Below are positions 47,374 through 57,511 of a DNA stretch of 64,000 nucleotides, piece by piece. The position numbers were made by a program, and so were the translations under genes. Origin of the DNA: Costus lasius. Its lineage: Eukaryota > Streptophyta > Magnoliopsida > Zingiberales > Costaceae. Within the stretch, counting starts at the first letter, position 1; each line of letters starts with the position of its first letter. The stretch lies in contig CM050447.1 in assembly GCA_027563935.2 (NCBI GenBank), positions 84,677,461 to 84,741,460 on the forward strand. Direction: 5' to 3'. The notes under the pieces are model-generated. The model was not told the DNA's origin and did no database searches. It saw nothing but the letters and a program-made list of their open reading frames with translations.

Positions 47374-49193
47374 ACTGGTATCAGAGGAGGTTGAATGCAT
47401 GTTATCTTGATTGCTTGATGATTTGCGTGATCCATATATGCGAATGTATGCTTAGATCTTCAACATGCGAAAATTACATGATGAAAATCTTGTCTATATG
47501 TTTATCTTGCGCATGTTAGTTGGCGCTTCAAAGTTGTAGTTTTCTTTTCAAAACTTATACACTTGCGCGACTAATGCTAGATCTAAAGACCTTACTGTAA
47601 ACCCTTAGACGGGTTACTGGGGTTGATGTCACCCCCTAGGTTAGATCCAATCATGTCTGATCAGATCATCTGACAGCCTGAAAGGGTCGACCAGATAGCA
47701 CCTTGGCGCAAGCCTATGGTGGCTATAGGTCGACTGCAGACAGGTGTGTAGCGATGTCTGATTGTGACGATTAATGAACGCACCTGAGTTAGGCCCGGGG
47801 TCACTCCCGTTTGCCAGACCTCAGTGTGGTCGTTCAGCCCTAGCGCATGCATAGTTGACCTTTTGGTCGACTCGAGTCAGTTAGGACTTGGTGCATGCAA
47901 GGGCAGTGGATCTGACTAGGTTGGATGAGTGGATCCCTAGTAATGGACCGTTGTAAGGTTGTAGGGCAAATAAGGAAAAATTAAAATTGATCCCATGGGG
48001 TTTTCGAAAATTTTAATTTTTATCATGGATCACATGTTTGCTGATTTGATACATATGTTTGTCTATTTAAGTCATATGTGGGCTGCCCATATTAATTGTG
48101 TGCTGTGCTGGGGCCTGCGTGCCTGTATTAAAATTGTAAATTAATTATTGTGATCTGCGAATCACTGGGTTTTAATTTATAAATGTAAGTGACCTGCGTG
48201 TCACTCTTGTCTAGATAGTTAAATTTGTAATTTAATTAGACAAGAGCACTGAGCACACTTGGCGATGGCGCATGCAGCAATGGGTGGACCAGGTGGGAGG
48301 TCTAGGGTTCGACCCTAGGACCTGGCGCATTTCCTGGTGGGCGCACCAGAGCTGCAGATGGCGCTTGGGTCCAGGTTTGGGCCAGATGAGCAGCAAAAGC
48401 CCCATGAAGAAAAGCAAGTGAAGACTTAAGTTCTTAAGGTCACACTAGGGCTATGGGCTTTTACCACATATGACACATGCTTTCTTTTATTGCATAAATA
48501 TTAGAAATGCATGATAGATTTATCTTTTGCTATCACCATAGGGATTGACTGATAGTAATAAAGATAAAAGACCGTTAAAATCCAACGCTAAAATATCAAG
48601 CTCGTAAGCCTTCTGACGCGAAACCTCACTGTTCTGATTATCGTTGGAGCCGTGTTGTACCCACTCAGTGGGCACGTCCATCTATCTTCAGACGGTGCGG
48701 GATTACACCTGTGTGTTACAGAGCAGGGATTTATCCCTTCTCGTTGCTCAGCATAGCACATGGTGGTCCAGGGAGTAGGTCGGGTCAGCTTGACCGTGTA
48801 GTCTACATATGTGGCGCATATGGTAGCACATGGAGGCAGCCGTCTGTTGGGGTCAGAGATTGTGTTGTACCAACTCAGTTGGCACAGTCTGCTGGACTGC
48901 CCAGATGAAGGGGAATCGCACGGGTTGGCGATCGGCTGGGACTGCCTACCAGAAACTAGTGCTTGTACTCTCTGTGCATCTTATCTCGCCTGAGCGGGAC
49001 GCGGAGACCAAGTATGAAATCTGGATCCCATCTCACTAAAAGAGTTCTACTCTTTCGGGCTGTTTTGCTGGATTTTTCACGCCTGATAAAATAGTGAGAA
49101 AAAGAATCTTTCTTAAGTCCTGATTGATTCTTATACATTGATACTGACCTTGCTGTTCTTGCATTGTTGTAGATACCTGCAGCAACGAACACC
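47374..49193 (+). other. A6 leader
   Basis: An 1820-bp leader with the primer site TGGTATCAGAGG (47376-47387), the tRNA-like block (about 48267-48330) and palindromes at 48660-48672 and 48870-48882. Many ATG triplets would hinder scanning from the cap to the gag ATG on the unspliced RNA. It ends in the acceptor-like tract. Confidence 0.85.
49146..49172 (+). promoter_or_regulatory. Candidate 3' splice acceptor before A6 gag
   Basis: CTGAC, then a T-rich run, then TTGTAG at 49167-49172. The exon would begin at 49173. Confidence 0.55.
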
Positions 49194-52100
49194 ATGAACT
49201 TCAATGTGCGATCCCTACTGGAAAGGGAGAAGTTTGCTGGGCCAAACTTCTCTGACTGGTTTGGACACCTTAAGATCGTTCTTAAGGCAGAGAGGAAACT
49301 GTATGTCCTCGAGACGGCGATACCGCCGCAGCCCGCTCCGAACGCCGCAAGGGCGGTTCGGGAAGCCTATGAAAAGCACGTCAATGATAGCATTGATGTC
49401 GCTTGCCTGATGCTAGCGTCTATGACGCCACCGCTGCAGCGTCAGCATGAGGATATGTCTGCTATAGACATGATAGCGAACCTCAAGATGCTGTATGCTG
49501 CACAGGCGAGGACTGAGCGCTATAATTTGACAAAGCTCTTCTTTCAGAGCAAACTGGCTGAAGGGAGCCCAGTGGGAGCTCACGTGCTCAAGATGATTGG
49601 GCACAAGGAGGCTCTAGAGAAACTGGGGCATACCATCAACCAGGAGCTTGCTGTGGACATTATTCTGCAGTCTCTCCCGCCTTCATTCGACGCGTTCATT
49701 ATTAATTTTAATATGAACAAAATCGATTGTACTCCGGCAGAGCTGCTGAATATGCTCTTGACCACTGAGGAGACTCTGAAGGGTAAGCCTTCAACCTCTG
49801 TCTTGATGGTTCCTTCAAGGAACAAGAAGAAGGGGAAGAAGGGCAAGGCCCCGGTCAAGAACTACAGCAAGGCTCTGAAGCAAAAGGTGAAGCGGTCCAA
49901 GGAATACAGGTGTTTCCACTGTGGCCAGCTAGGTCACTGGAAAAAGGACTGTAAAGCGCTCCAAGGAGATAAGAGGGGAAGCTTTGCTTCTGGCTCAGGT
50001 ATATTCGTGACTGAGGTCATGTTTTCTTCTTCTGTATCATGGGTGTTGGACACTGCATGTGGAGTTCACATTTGTTCAAATGTACAGGAACTCAAGAGAA
50101 GAAGGCAGGTGGGACAGCATGAGGTGGACCTACGCGTTGGAAACGGGGCACGGGTTGCTGCTGTTGCTGTAGGAGACTACTTTATTTCTTTACCATCTGG
50201 ACTTGTATTGGAACTGAACAGTTGTTACTTTGTTCCCAGTATAACTAAAAATATTATCTCCATTCCTGCTCTTGTCAGGAAGGGATTTTCCTTTGAATGC
50301 AATATTTCAAAGTGTGTTTTATCATTTGATAATATTGTTTATGCAACTGGTTCAATTAATAATGGGTTATTCATGTTGGACATGGAAAGTTCCATACATA
50401 ATGTTGATATTAAGAAAGCCAAGTATGCTGATGACAGCACCTTGCTATGGCATAGTCGTTTAGGCCATATAAACGAGAAACGCATTAAGCGGTTGCATGA
50501 TCATGGACTGCTGGGATCATTCTCCTATAAGGAGATTGATACATGCAAAGCTTGTTTGATGGGTAAAATGACGAAGTCTCCTTTTCCTCACAAAGGTCAA
50601 AGGGCTTCAGGTTTACTTGACCTTATACACAGCGATGTGTGTGGGCCTTTTAGTAAACATGCCAGAGGTGGCTATCAGTACTTCATTACCTTTACTGATG
50701 ATTTCAGTAGATATGGGTATGTCTATCTGATGAGACATAAAAGTGAATCTTTTGACAAGTTCAAAGAGTTTAAGAATGAAGTACAAAATCAGCTAGGCCG
50801 TAATATCAAGGCACTTCGCTCAGATCGAGGTGGTGAATACCTAAGTCATGCATTTACTGACTATCTAAAAGAGTGTGGGATTATCTCACAGCTCACTCCG
50901 CCAGGAACACCGCAATGGAATGGTGTGTCCGAAAGGAGAAATAGAACATTACTAGATATGGTTCGTTCTATGATGAGTCAGGCTACTCTTCCATACTCCT
51001 TTTGGGGTTTTGCACTGGAAACAGCTGCAAAGGTACTAAACCGAGTGCCATCCAAGGCAGTTTCAAAGACGCCATATGAGTTATGGTATGGGAAACAGCC
51101 AAGCTTGACATTTATCAGGATCTGGGGTTGCGAAGCTTATGTAAAGAAGCTCGCCTCTGGGAAACTAGAGAGTAGATCTGACAAATGTATCTTTGTCGGT
51201 TACCCTAAGGAAACTAAGGGTTATTATTTCTTCGATCCCAAGGAGAACAAGGTTTTTGTTGCTCGAACGGCCATATTTCTTGAGAAGGAATTTCTTCTGC
51301 AAGAGGCCAGTGGGAGAGAAATAAAGCTGGATGAGAATCCAGACGAAGGACAAAGTAGTCAAGCACAGTTGGATGAGCCTGAGCCGGTAGAACAGGTTAT
51401 TGAACAACCTGAGGCTCAGATATCACGGGAACCGCGAAGATCGGGTAGGATCCGTCGACAGCCTGAGCGCTATGACGGAGTCTACATCATTGACAATGAT
51501 GAACCCCTCACTTATGCGGATGCGGTCAGTGGACCGGAGTCAGCGAGATGGCTTGAAGCTATGCGCGCCGAGATGGACTCCATGTCAGATAACCAAGTTT
51601 GGGATTTGGTTGATCCGCCTCCGGGAGTTATCCCTATAGGCTGTAAATGGATCTTCAAGAAGAAGATTGACATGGATGGTAACGTGGTTACCTATAAAGG
51701 CAGGCTAGTTGCGAAAGGTTTCAAACAAATCTACGGGATAGATTATGATGAAACTTTCTCACCTGTAGCCATGTTTAAGTCTATTCGGATTCTTTTCGCG
51801 ATAGCTGCATATTATGATTATGAGATTTGGCAGATGGATGTGAAAACAGCTTTCCTTAATGGAAATCTGGATGAGGATGTGTATATGACACAGCCTGAAG
51901 GTTTCACTAATCCAGCAGATCGTCATAAAATATGCAAGTTAAAGAAGTCTATTTATGGACTTAAACAAGCATCGAGAAGCTGGAACATTCGTTTTGATGA
52001 ATCAGTCACTGAATTTGGTTTCATCAAGAACGAGGATGACCCGTGTGTATATAAGAGGTTTAGTGGGAGCGTGATTATTTTCCTAGTCCTCTACGTTGAT

Positions 52101-53075
52101 GACATCTTGATCATTGGAAACGATATTCCTGAAATGCATGCTGTAAAGGCATGGCTGAGGAAATGTTTCCAGATGAAAGATCTAGGAGAAGCAGCCTATG
52201 TGTTAGGTGTGAAGATCTACAGGGATAGATCTAAGAGGCTTCTCGGGCTGTGCCAGAGTACTTACATCGATAAGGTCCTGGAGAGATTTCGCTTAGAGAA
52301 TTCTAAGAAAGGATATCTTCCAGTCAGACATGGTCTGAATCTTTCGAAGAGTCAGTGTCCACAAACACAGACTGAGAAAGATGAAATGAACAATACGCCT
52401 TATGCTTCGGCTATTGGTTCTATAATGTATGCGATGTTGTGTACTCGCCCAGACGTCGCTTACGGGTTAAGCGTGACCAGTCGTTACCAGAGTAATCCAG
52501 GTCTGGCGCACTGGATTGCAGTCAAGAACATCCTAAAATATCTGCGGAGGACCAAAGATATGTTCTTGATATATGGTGGTCAGGAAGAACTCAGTATTGA
52601 AGGATATACTGACGCTTCGTTCCAGTCTGACCAGGATGATTTCCGATCGCAATCAGGCTATGTTTTTAGCTTGAATGGAGGTGCAGTGGTGTGGAAGAGT
52701 TTCAAACAGTCAACTGTTGCTGATTCCACAACAGAAGCCGAGTATGTCGCAGCCTCGGAAGCATCCAAGGAGGCAGTGTGGATTCGTAAGTTCGTGAGAG
52801 AACTTGGTGTTGTTCCTTCGTGTGCAGATCCTTTGGTTATCTTTTGTGATAACACTGGAGCAATCGCACAAGCAAAGGAACCACGGTCGCACCAGAAGTC
52901 CAAGCACATACAGAGACGGTTTCATTTGATCAGGGAGATCATTGATCGTGGCGAGATCAAAGTATGCAAGGTTCATACAGACGACAATCTGGCAGACCCG
53001 CTTACCAAGCCTCTGGCGCAGCAGAAGCATGAGAAGCACTGTAATAATATGGGTTTGAGATTTCTCAACCATTAG
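49194..53075 (+). CDS. gag-pol: A6 Gag-Pol polyprotein, 1293 aa, intact
   Basis: Gag occupies about 1-235, with a zinc knuckle CFHCGQLGHWKKDC (240-253). Protease has LDTACG with Asp 286; the usual third residue Gly is Ala here and in the other copies seen. Integrase has zinc ligands H420, H425, C451 and C454 and core D481, D544 and E580 (35 residues between the last two). A linker with an SGRIRRQPERY motif follows (about 750-760). RT has MDVKTAFLNG (881-890) and YVDD (967-970). RNase H has D1140, the EAEY motif (1181-1184) and D1219. It would package RNA, copy it and insert the DNA. Start: ATG 49194 in good context; an upstream spliced start is possible. No stop or frameshift is seen. Confidence 0.96.
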   Translation: MNFNVRSLLEREKFAGPNFSDWFGHLKIVLKAERKLYVLETAIPPQPAPNAARAVREAYEKHVNDSIDVACLMLASMTPPLQRQHEDMSAIDMIANLKMLYAAQARTERYNLTKLFFQSKLAEGSPVGAHVLKMIGHKEALEKLGHTINQELAVDIILQSLPPSFDAFIINFNMNKIDCTPAELLNMLLTTEETLKGKPSTSVLMVPSRNKKKGKKGKAPVKNYSKALKQKVKRSKEYRCFHCGQLGHWKKDCKALQGDKRGSFASGSGIFVTEVMFSSSVSWVLDTACGVHICSNVQELKRRRQVGQHEVDLRVGNGARVAAVAVGDYFISLPSGLVLELNSCYFVPSITKNIISIPALVRKGFSFECNISKCVLSFDNIVYATGSINNGLFMLDMESSIHNVDIKKAKYADDSTLLWHSRLGHINEKRIKRLHDHGLLGSFSYKEIDTCKACLMGKMTKSPFPHKGQRASGLLDLIHSDVCGPFSKHARGGYQYFITFTDDFSRYGYVYLMRHKSESFDKFKEFKNEVQNQLGRNIKALRSDRGGEYLSHAFTDYLKECGIISQLTPPGTPQWNGVSERRNRTLLDMVRSMMSQATLPYSFWGFALETAAKVLNRVPSKAVSKTPYELWYGKQPSLTFIRIWGCEAYVKKLASGKLESRSDKCIFVGYPKETKGYYFFDPKENKVFVARTAIFLEKEFLLQEASGREIKLDENPDEGQSSQAQLDEPEPVEQVIEQPEAQISREPRRSGRIRRQPERYDGVYIIDNDEPLTYADAVSGPESARWLEAMRAEMDSMSDNQVWDLVDPPPGVIPIGCKWIFKKKIDMDGNVVTYKGRLVAKGFKQIYGIDYDETFSPVAMFKSIRILFAIAAYYDYEIWQMDVKTAFLNGNLDEDVYMTQPEGFTNPADRHKICKLKKSIYGLKQASRSWNIRFDESVTEFGFIKNEDDPCVYKRFSGSVIIFLVLYVDDILIIGNDIPEMHAVKAWLRKCFQMKDLGEAAYVLGVKIYRDRSKRLLGLCQSTYIDKVLERFRLENSKKGYLPVRHGLNLSKSQCPQTQTEKDEMNNTPYASAIGSIMYAMLCTRPDVAYGLSVTSRYQSNPGLAHWIAVKNILKYLRRTKDMFLIYGGQEELSIEGYTDASFQSDQDDFRSQSGYVFSLNGGAVVWKSFKQSTVADSTTEAEYVAASEASKEAVWIRKFVRELGVVPSCADPLVIFCDNTGAIAQAKEPRSHQKSKHIQRRFHLIREIIDRGEIKVCKVHTDDNLADPLTKPLAQQKHEKHCNNMGLRFLNH

Positions 53076-53095
53076 ATTAAGTGCAAGTGGGAGAT

Positions 53096-54796
53096 TGTTG
53101 GGGTATGCCCTTAAGGCTAATGTTTGAGGCCTGTGGGAATGTAACAAGTATCATGTAATAAACTATTATGTTTATAAAGGCATGGTTGTTATTCAGTTAG
53201 TTACATTGTCTGCTGCAATATATGTTCTTCTGAATAATGTCTCAAAGCTGTTGAGCTGGGCTGACATGCTGTTATGTCCTTAGTCGATGTATCTTGGTGA
53301 ACATGAGACAGCCTTGATATGGTTAAGACTAATATGTGTTCTGATCTTATAGGATGCTTCGAGCATGGAATAAGATGTAGACTCATGGGTACATGGGATG
53401 TACTGGACAGACCCTACTAGGATGTTCAGTTGTTTGTCACAACGTGAATATTCCTTGTATAAGACAAGTGGCACATTTCCTCTGACTTGAGATCACTTGT
53501 GTTTTCTAAATGATGATTGTCATTATTTTGAGTTAGTTCAATATCATTTGAAACATAATGATTATAGACTATCTTGGATGGTGAGCTTGAGTCAGGTTAG
53601 GGCACTAGTGATAGACATAGGATTGCCGTCTCCTTGTTTAAGGAGTGTGATGTTCTAAAGGGGCCCCCTGGATGAGATGATTGAGAGAGTGTATGGCCAT
53701 ACCCAGGTGACAGTGTTCATCTGATCTAATCATGCTCATCATATTGGAGTTACAAGTTTGACAGACTTGTCCAATAAGAACATCCAGTGGCAAAGGAAAT
53801 ATGTATGCTTTGTGAAATGATTCACACTTGTACTATGGTTTGGGTGTAGTCTTGGAAGACTCTTTCCTTTATATCGGGAGACAGTGATGTGTTGCTAGAT
53901 ACCCCTTACTGATCGTGATAATGTGAATTATCGTTACCGACATTTAAAGGAAACCCTTAGGGTCGCACAATTTGATGATATGGCTTACTTAAGTCAGATC
54001 GTGTGGACTGAATTGTTTGGGTTCAGTTTTAAGGGATTTAATCTCTGATTGTAAGTGAGATCTGGTCTGATCATGTTTGATTGATTAGGGCTTGAGATCG
54101 GTAAGCTTCGATTGAGAGAATGGATGCCAGATCGGTCAGATCAGGGGCATTAAAGAGATCGACGGTTAGATCTAAAGCCTTAGGGTTTATTTGATCTAGG
54201 CCTTGTCGCTTGGCTTGGTTGGTTCTTAAACCGAACCAATTGAACCAGCTCACTAAAAGAGCGCTTGGTTCATAGGGAGAGGAGTGGGCGACGAGTTCAC
54301 ATAGCGTGAACGTTGGGATGAGGAGAGGTTACTATTTTTAGTAACCATGATCTCCATGTCGAGTGGGCACTCATCCGAAATAGAGTATTCTCTATTTTCG
54401 CCAATTCAATTATTCCTCTCGCAAGTTTTCCTCTCGACTTGGTGTGCGGCGACGCTTGGAGGTTGAGGAGGATTCGGCCAAGGAGAAAGACATCTCTTTT
54501 CCTTTCACTCGACAAGGACCTCTTGGAACCTTGCTAGCACAAGGAGCACCAAGAGAGATAGCAACATCATCTTGTGTGTGACGACAAGGAGAAGATCTAC
54601 TTTGATCTTTGCTTCCAAGGAAACATCTTTCCATGGCGATGGTATGAATGTTTTCTTATTGTTATCAAGTTGATCTTTTGCATGCGTATCGATCTTATAA
54701 CCCTAATTCCGCAAGAGAATAATTTTATGCGCCATATGCTCTAAGGGTTATGCTCCCCCATGAAGGGGACCCCCCCTTATTTAAGGGGTTCTTTCA
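53096..54796 (+). repeat. A6 3' LTR
   Basis: 1701 bp following the polypurine tract AAGTGGGAGAT (53085-53095). Nearly identical to the 5' LTR and followed by the AGATC duplication (54797-54801). Confidence 0.95.
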
Positions 54797-55538
54797 AGAT
54801 CTGGTCTGATCATGTTTGATTGATTAGGGCTTGAGATCGGTAAGCTTTGATCGAGAGATTGGATGCTAGATCGGTGAGATCAGGAGCATCAAGAGATGAA
54901 CGGTTAGATCTGGAGCCTTAGGGTTTAATTAAGATCTAGACTGGATCGCTTGGCTTGGTTGATTCTTGAACCGAACCAAATTGAACCGGCTCATTATATG
55001 AGTGCATGGTTCAAAGGGAGATGGCGTGGTGATTCGTTCACTTGGCGTGAACGTGTGAGCGAGTTGTGGTTTCTATTTTTAGAAACCATGATCTCCACTT
55101 GGAGATCTCTCATGTTCGAATAGGGATATCCTATTCTCGCTTGGCTCCCTATCGTGACCTCTCTCTCTCTCGACACTTTTGTGTGTGGCGACGCTTGAAG
55201 CTACTGAGGAGGAGGATTCGGCCAAGAAGGATTAACATCTCCATCCCTTTCATTCGACAAGGATCCTTTGAAGGGCTTTGCTAGCACAAAGGCTTCAAAG
55301 GAGTGAGCGCATCGATCTTCTTGTGTGCGTCAACTTTGGAGAAGGTTCATTTGCGCCTTTGCTTCCAAGGCACCATCAAACCGATGGCTATGGTATGAGT
55401 TCTTCTTCATCCATTCAATCATTTAAAGGTTAATTATATGACATATAAAGATCTCATGAAACCCTAGCTTCCCATGCGATATTATTGTTATGCGCCACCA
55501 TTAGGGTTTCCCCCCCCCCTTATTTAGGGGACTTTTCA
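54797..55538 (+). repeat. A5 5' LTR, right part
   Basis: Resumes with the duplicated AGATC and ends GGGGACTTTTCA. It holds the palindromic block GGTTTCTATTTTTAGAAACC (55068-55087) and ATG-GCT-ATG with donor GTATGA (55384-55398). Confidence 0.92.
55393..55394 (+). promoter_or_regulatory. Candidate 5' splice donor (A5)
   Basis: GT after ATG-GCT-ATG (55384-55392). The partner acceptor AG is at 59008-59009, 21 nt before the gag ATG. The solo LTR A7 now lies inside this interval. Confidence 0.5.
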
Positions 55539-55831
55539 ATTGGTATCAGAGCGCTGGTTGTATATGTTCAAATGATTGCTATGTGATCCATGTTTTCTTA
55601 GATCTTCATAACATGCGTAAAATACATGATAAGTTTTCATATGCGAAAATACTTGTATTTGTTTGTTTTATGTTGGCGCATGTTGATTGGCGCATAGTTG
55701 TTTTCTTCAAAACTACTTCACATGCGCGCCTCTCATTAGATCTAAGGCCTTACTGTAAACCCTTAGACGGGTTATTAGGGTTGAAGTCATCATCTAGGTT
55801 AGATCCAAACAGTCTGATCAGACCATCTGAC
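55539..55831 (+). other. A5 leader, first part
   Basis: Starts with AAT and the primer site TGGTATCAGAGC (55541-55552), complementary to initiator-Met tRNA. Continues to the A7 insertion after CTGAC (55827-55831). No gene. Confidence 0.9.
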
Positions 55832-57511
55832 TGTTGGGGTATGCCCTTAAGGCTAATGTTTGAGGCCTTGGGATTGTATCAGTATCATGTAATAAACTCT
55901 TATGTTTATAAAGGCATGGTTGTTATTCAGGTTGTTATATTGTCTGCTGCAATAATTGTACTTCTGAATAATGTCTCAAAGCTGTTCAGCTAGGCTGACA
56001 TGCTGTAATGTCCTTAGTCGAGATATCTTGGTGAACATGAGACAGCCTTGATATGATTGAGACTAATATGTGTTCTAATCTTATAGGATGCTTCGAGCAT
56101 GGAATAAGATGTAGACTCATGGGTACATTGGATGTACTGGACAGACCCTACTAGGATATTCAATTGGTTGTCACAATGTGAATAATCCTTGAATGCGACA
56201 AGTGGCACATTTCCTCTGACTTGAGATCACTTGTGTTTTCTAAATGATGATTGTCATTGTTTTGAGGTAGTTCAATATCATTTGAAACATAATGATTATA
56301 GACTATCTTGGATGGTGAGCTTGAGTCAGGTTAGGGCACTAGTGATAGACAAAGGATTGCCGTCTCCTTGTTTAAGGAGTGTGATGTTCTAAAGGGGCCC
56401 CCTGGGTGAGGTGATTGAGAAAGTGTATGGCCATACCCAGGTGACTATGTTCATCTGATCTAATCATGCTCATCATATTGGAGTTACAAGCTTGACACGC
56501 TTGTCCAATAAGAACATCCAGTGGCAAAGGAAACATGCATGCCTTGTGAGTTGGATTCACACTTGTGCTGTGGTTTGGGTGTAGTCTTGGAAGACTCTTT
56601 TCTTTATATCGGGAGACAGTGATGTGTTGCTAGATACCCCTCACTGATCGTGATAACGTGAGTTATCGTTACCGACATTTAAAGGAAACCCTCAGGGTCG
56701 CACAATTTGATGATATGGCTTACTTAAGTCAGATCGTGTGGACTGAATTGTTCAGGTTCAGTTTAAAGGGATTTAATCTCTAATTGTAAGTGAGATCTGG
56801 TCTAATCATGTTTGATTGATTAGGGCTTGTGATCGGTAAGCTTCGATCGAGAGATTGGATGCTAGATCGGTGAGATCAGGAGCATCAAGAGATCGACGGT
56901 CAGATCAAGAGCCTTAGGGTTTAATGTGATCTGGACTAATGGCTTGGGTCGATTGGTCTATGAACCAGACCAAATTGAACCAGCTCATTGGTTGAGCGCA
57001 TGGTTCAAATTGAGAGGAGTTTGCGCATGGGGTAAACCCATGATCGCAAGTGAGTGAGTGGCTTTCTATTTTTAGAAAGCATGATCACATACGTGACCAC
57101 TACTCACGTCCACGCCTAAGGCGCCCTCATCTCTCGTTTCTCCTCCTCTCTCGTCGCCAACTTGGGCATTCGGCACTTGCACTCTCGTGTGGAGAAGTGT
57201 AGACAAAAAGAGAAGGAAGAGTTCGGCCAAGCAAAGTGATCTTTCCCTTCCATTCGACAACGGCTTCTTGGAACCTTGCTAGCACAAGGAGCACCAAAGA
57301 AGAGTAGGCGACATCAATTGTGTGCGTCACCTTTGGAGAAGGAGCACTTGCGCATTTCCTTCCAAGACACCATCTAAGCGATGGCAATGGTGAGAATCGT
57401 TTTTCAAGTTGAACATATTATATGCATAGATCCTTGAAACCCCTTCCGCTGCATCAAAATTGTCATATGCGCCTCCTATAGGGTTTCGCCCCCTTGTTTA
57501 GGGGACTTTCA
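55832..57511 (+). mobile_element. Solo LTR A7 of the Angela family
   Basis: One LTR of 1680 bp, TGTTGGGGTATGCC to GGGGACTTTCA, with CTGAC on both sides (55827-55831 and 57512-57516). Nothing internal remains, so it arose by recombination between the two LTRs of a full element. It carries GCTTTCTATTTTTAGAAAGC (57061-57080), ATG-GCA-ATG with donor GTGAGA (57381-57395) and the stem-loop (56652-56667). Confidence 0.93.

Larger units (their letters stand above)
45673..54796 (+). mobile_element. Angela-type copia element A6, apparently intact
   Basis: A 9124-bp element with two LTRs of 1701 bp each differing at about three places (one substitution near 45830/53253, one compensating pair of single-base indels). 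It has a primer site, an open 1293-residue polyprotein, a polypurine tract and a perfect AGATC duplication inside the A5 5' LTR. It is the youngest-looking and only fully intact copy in the window. Confidence 0.95.

Noticed and set aside
53076..53095. Extra envelope-like gene between pol and the 3' LTR, as in SIRE-type copia
   Set aside because: Only about 20 bp separates the pol stop from the LTR in all copies.
55583..55993. 136-residue frame spanning the A5 leader and the A7 LTR
   Set aside because: It crosses an insertion junction and has no recognisable domain; chance frame.
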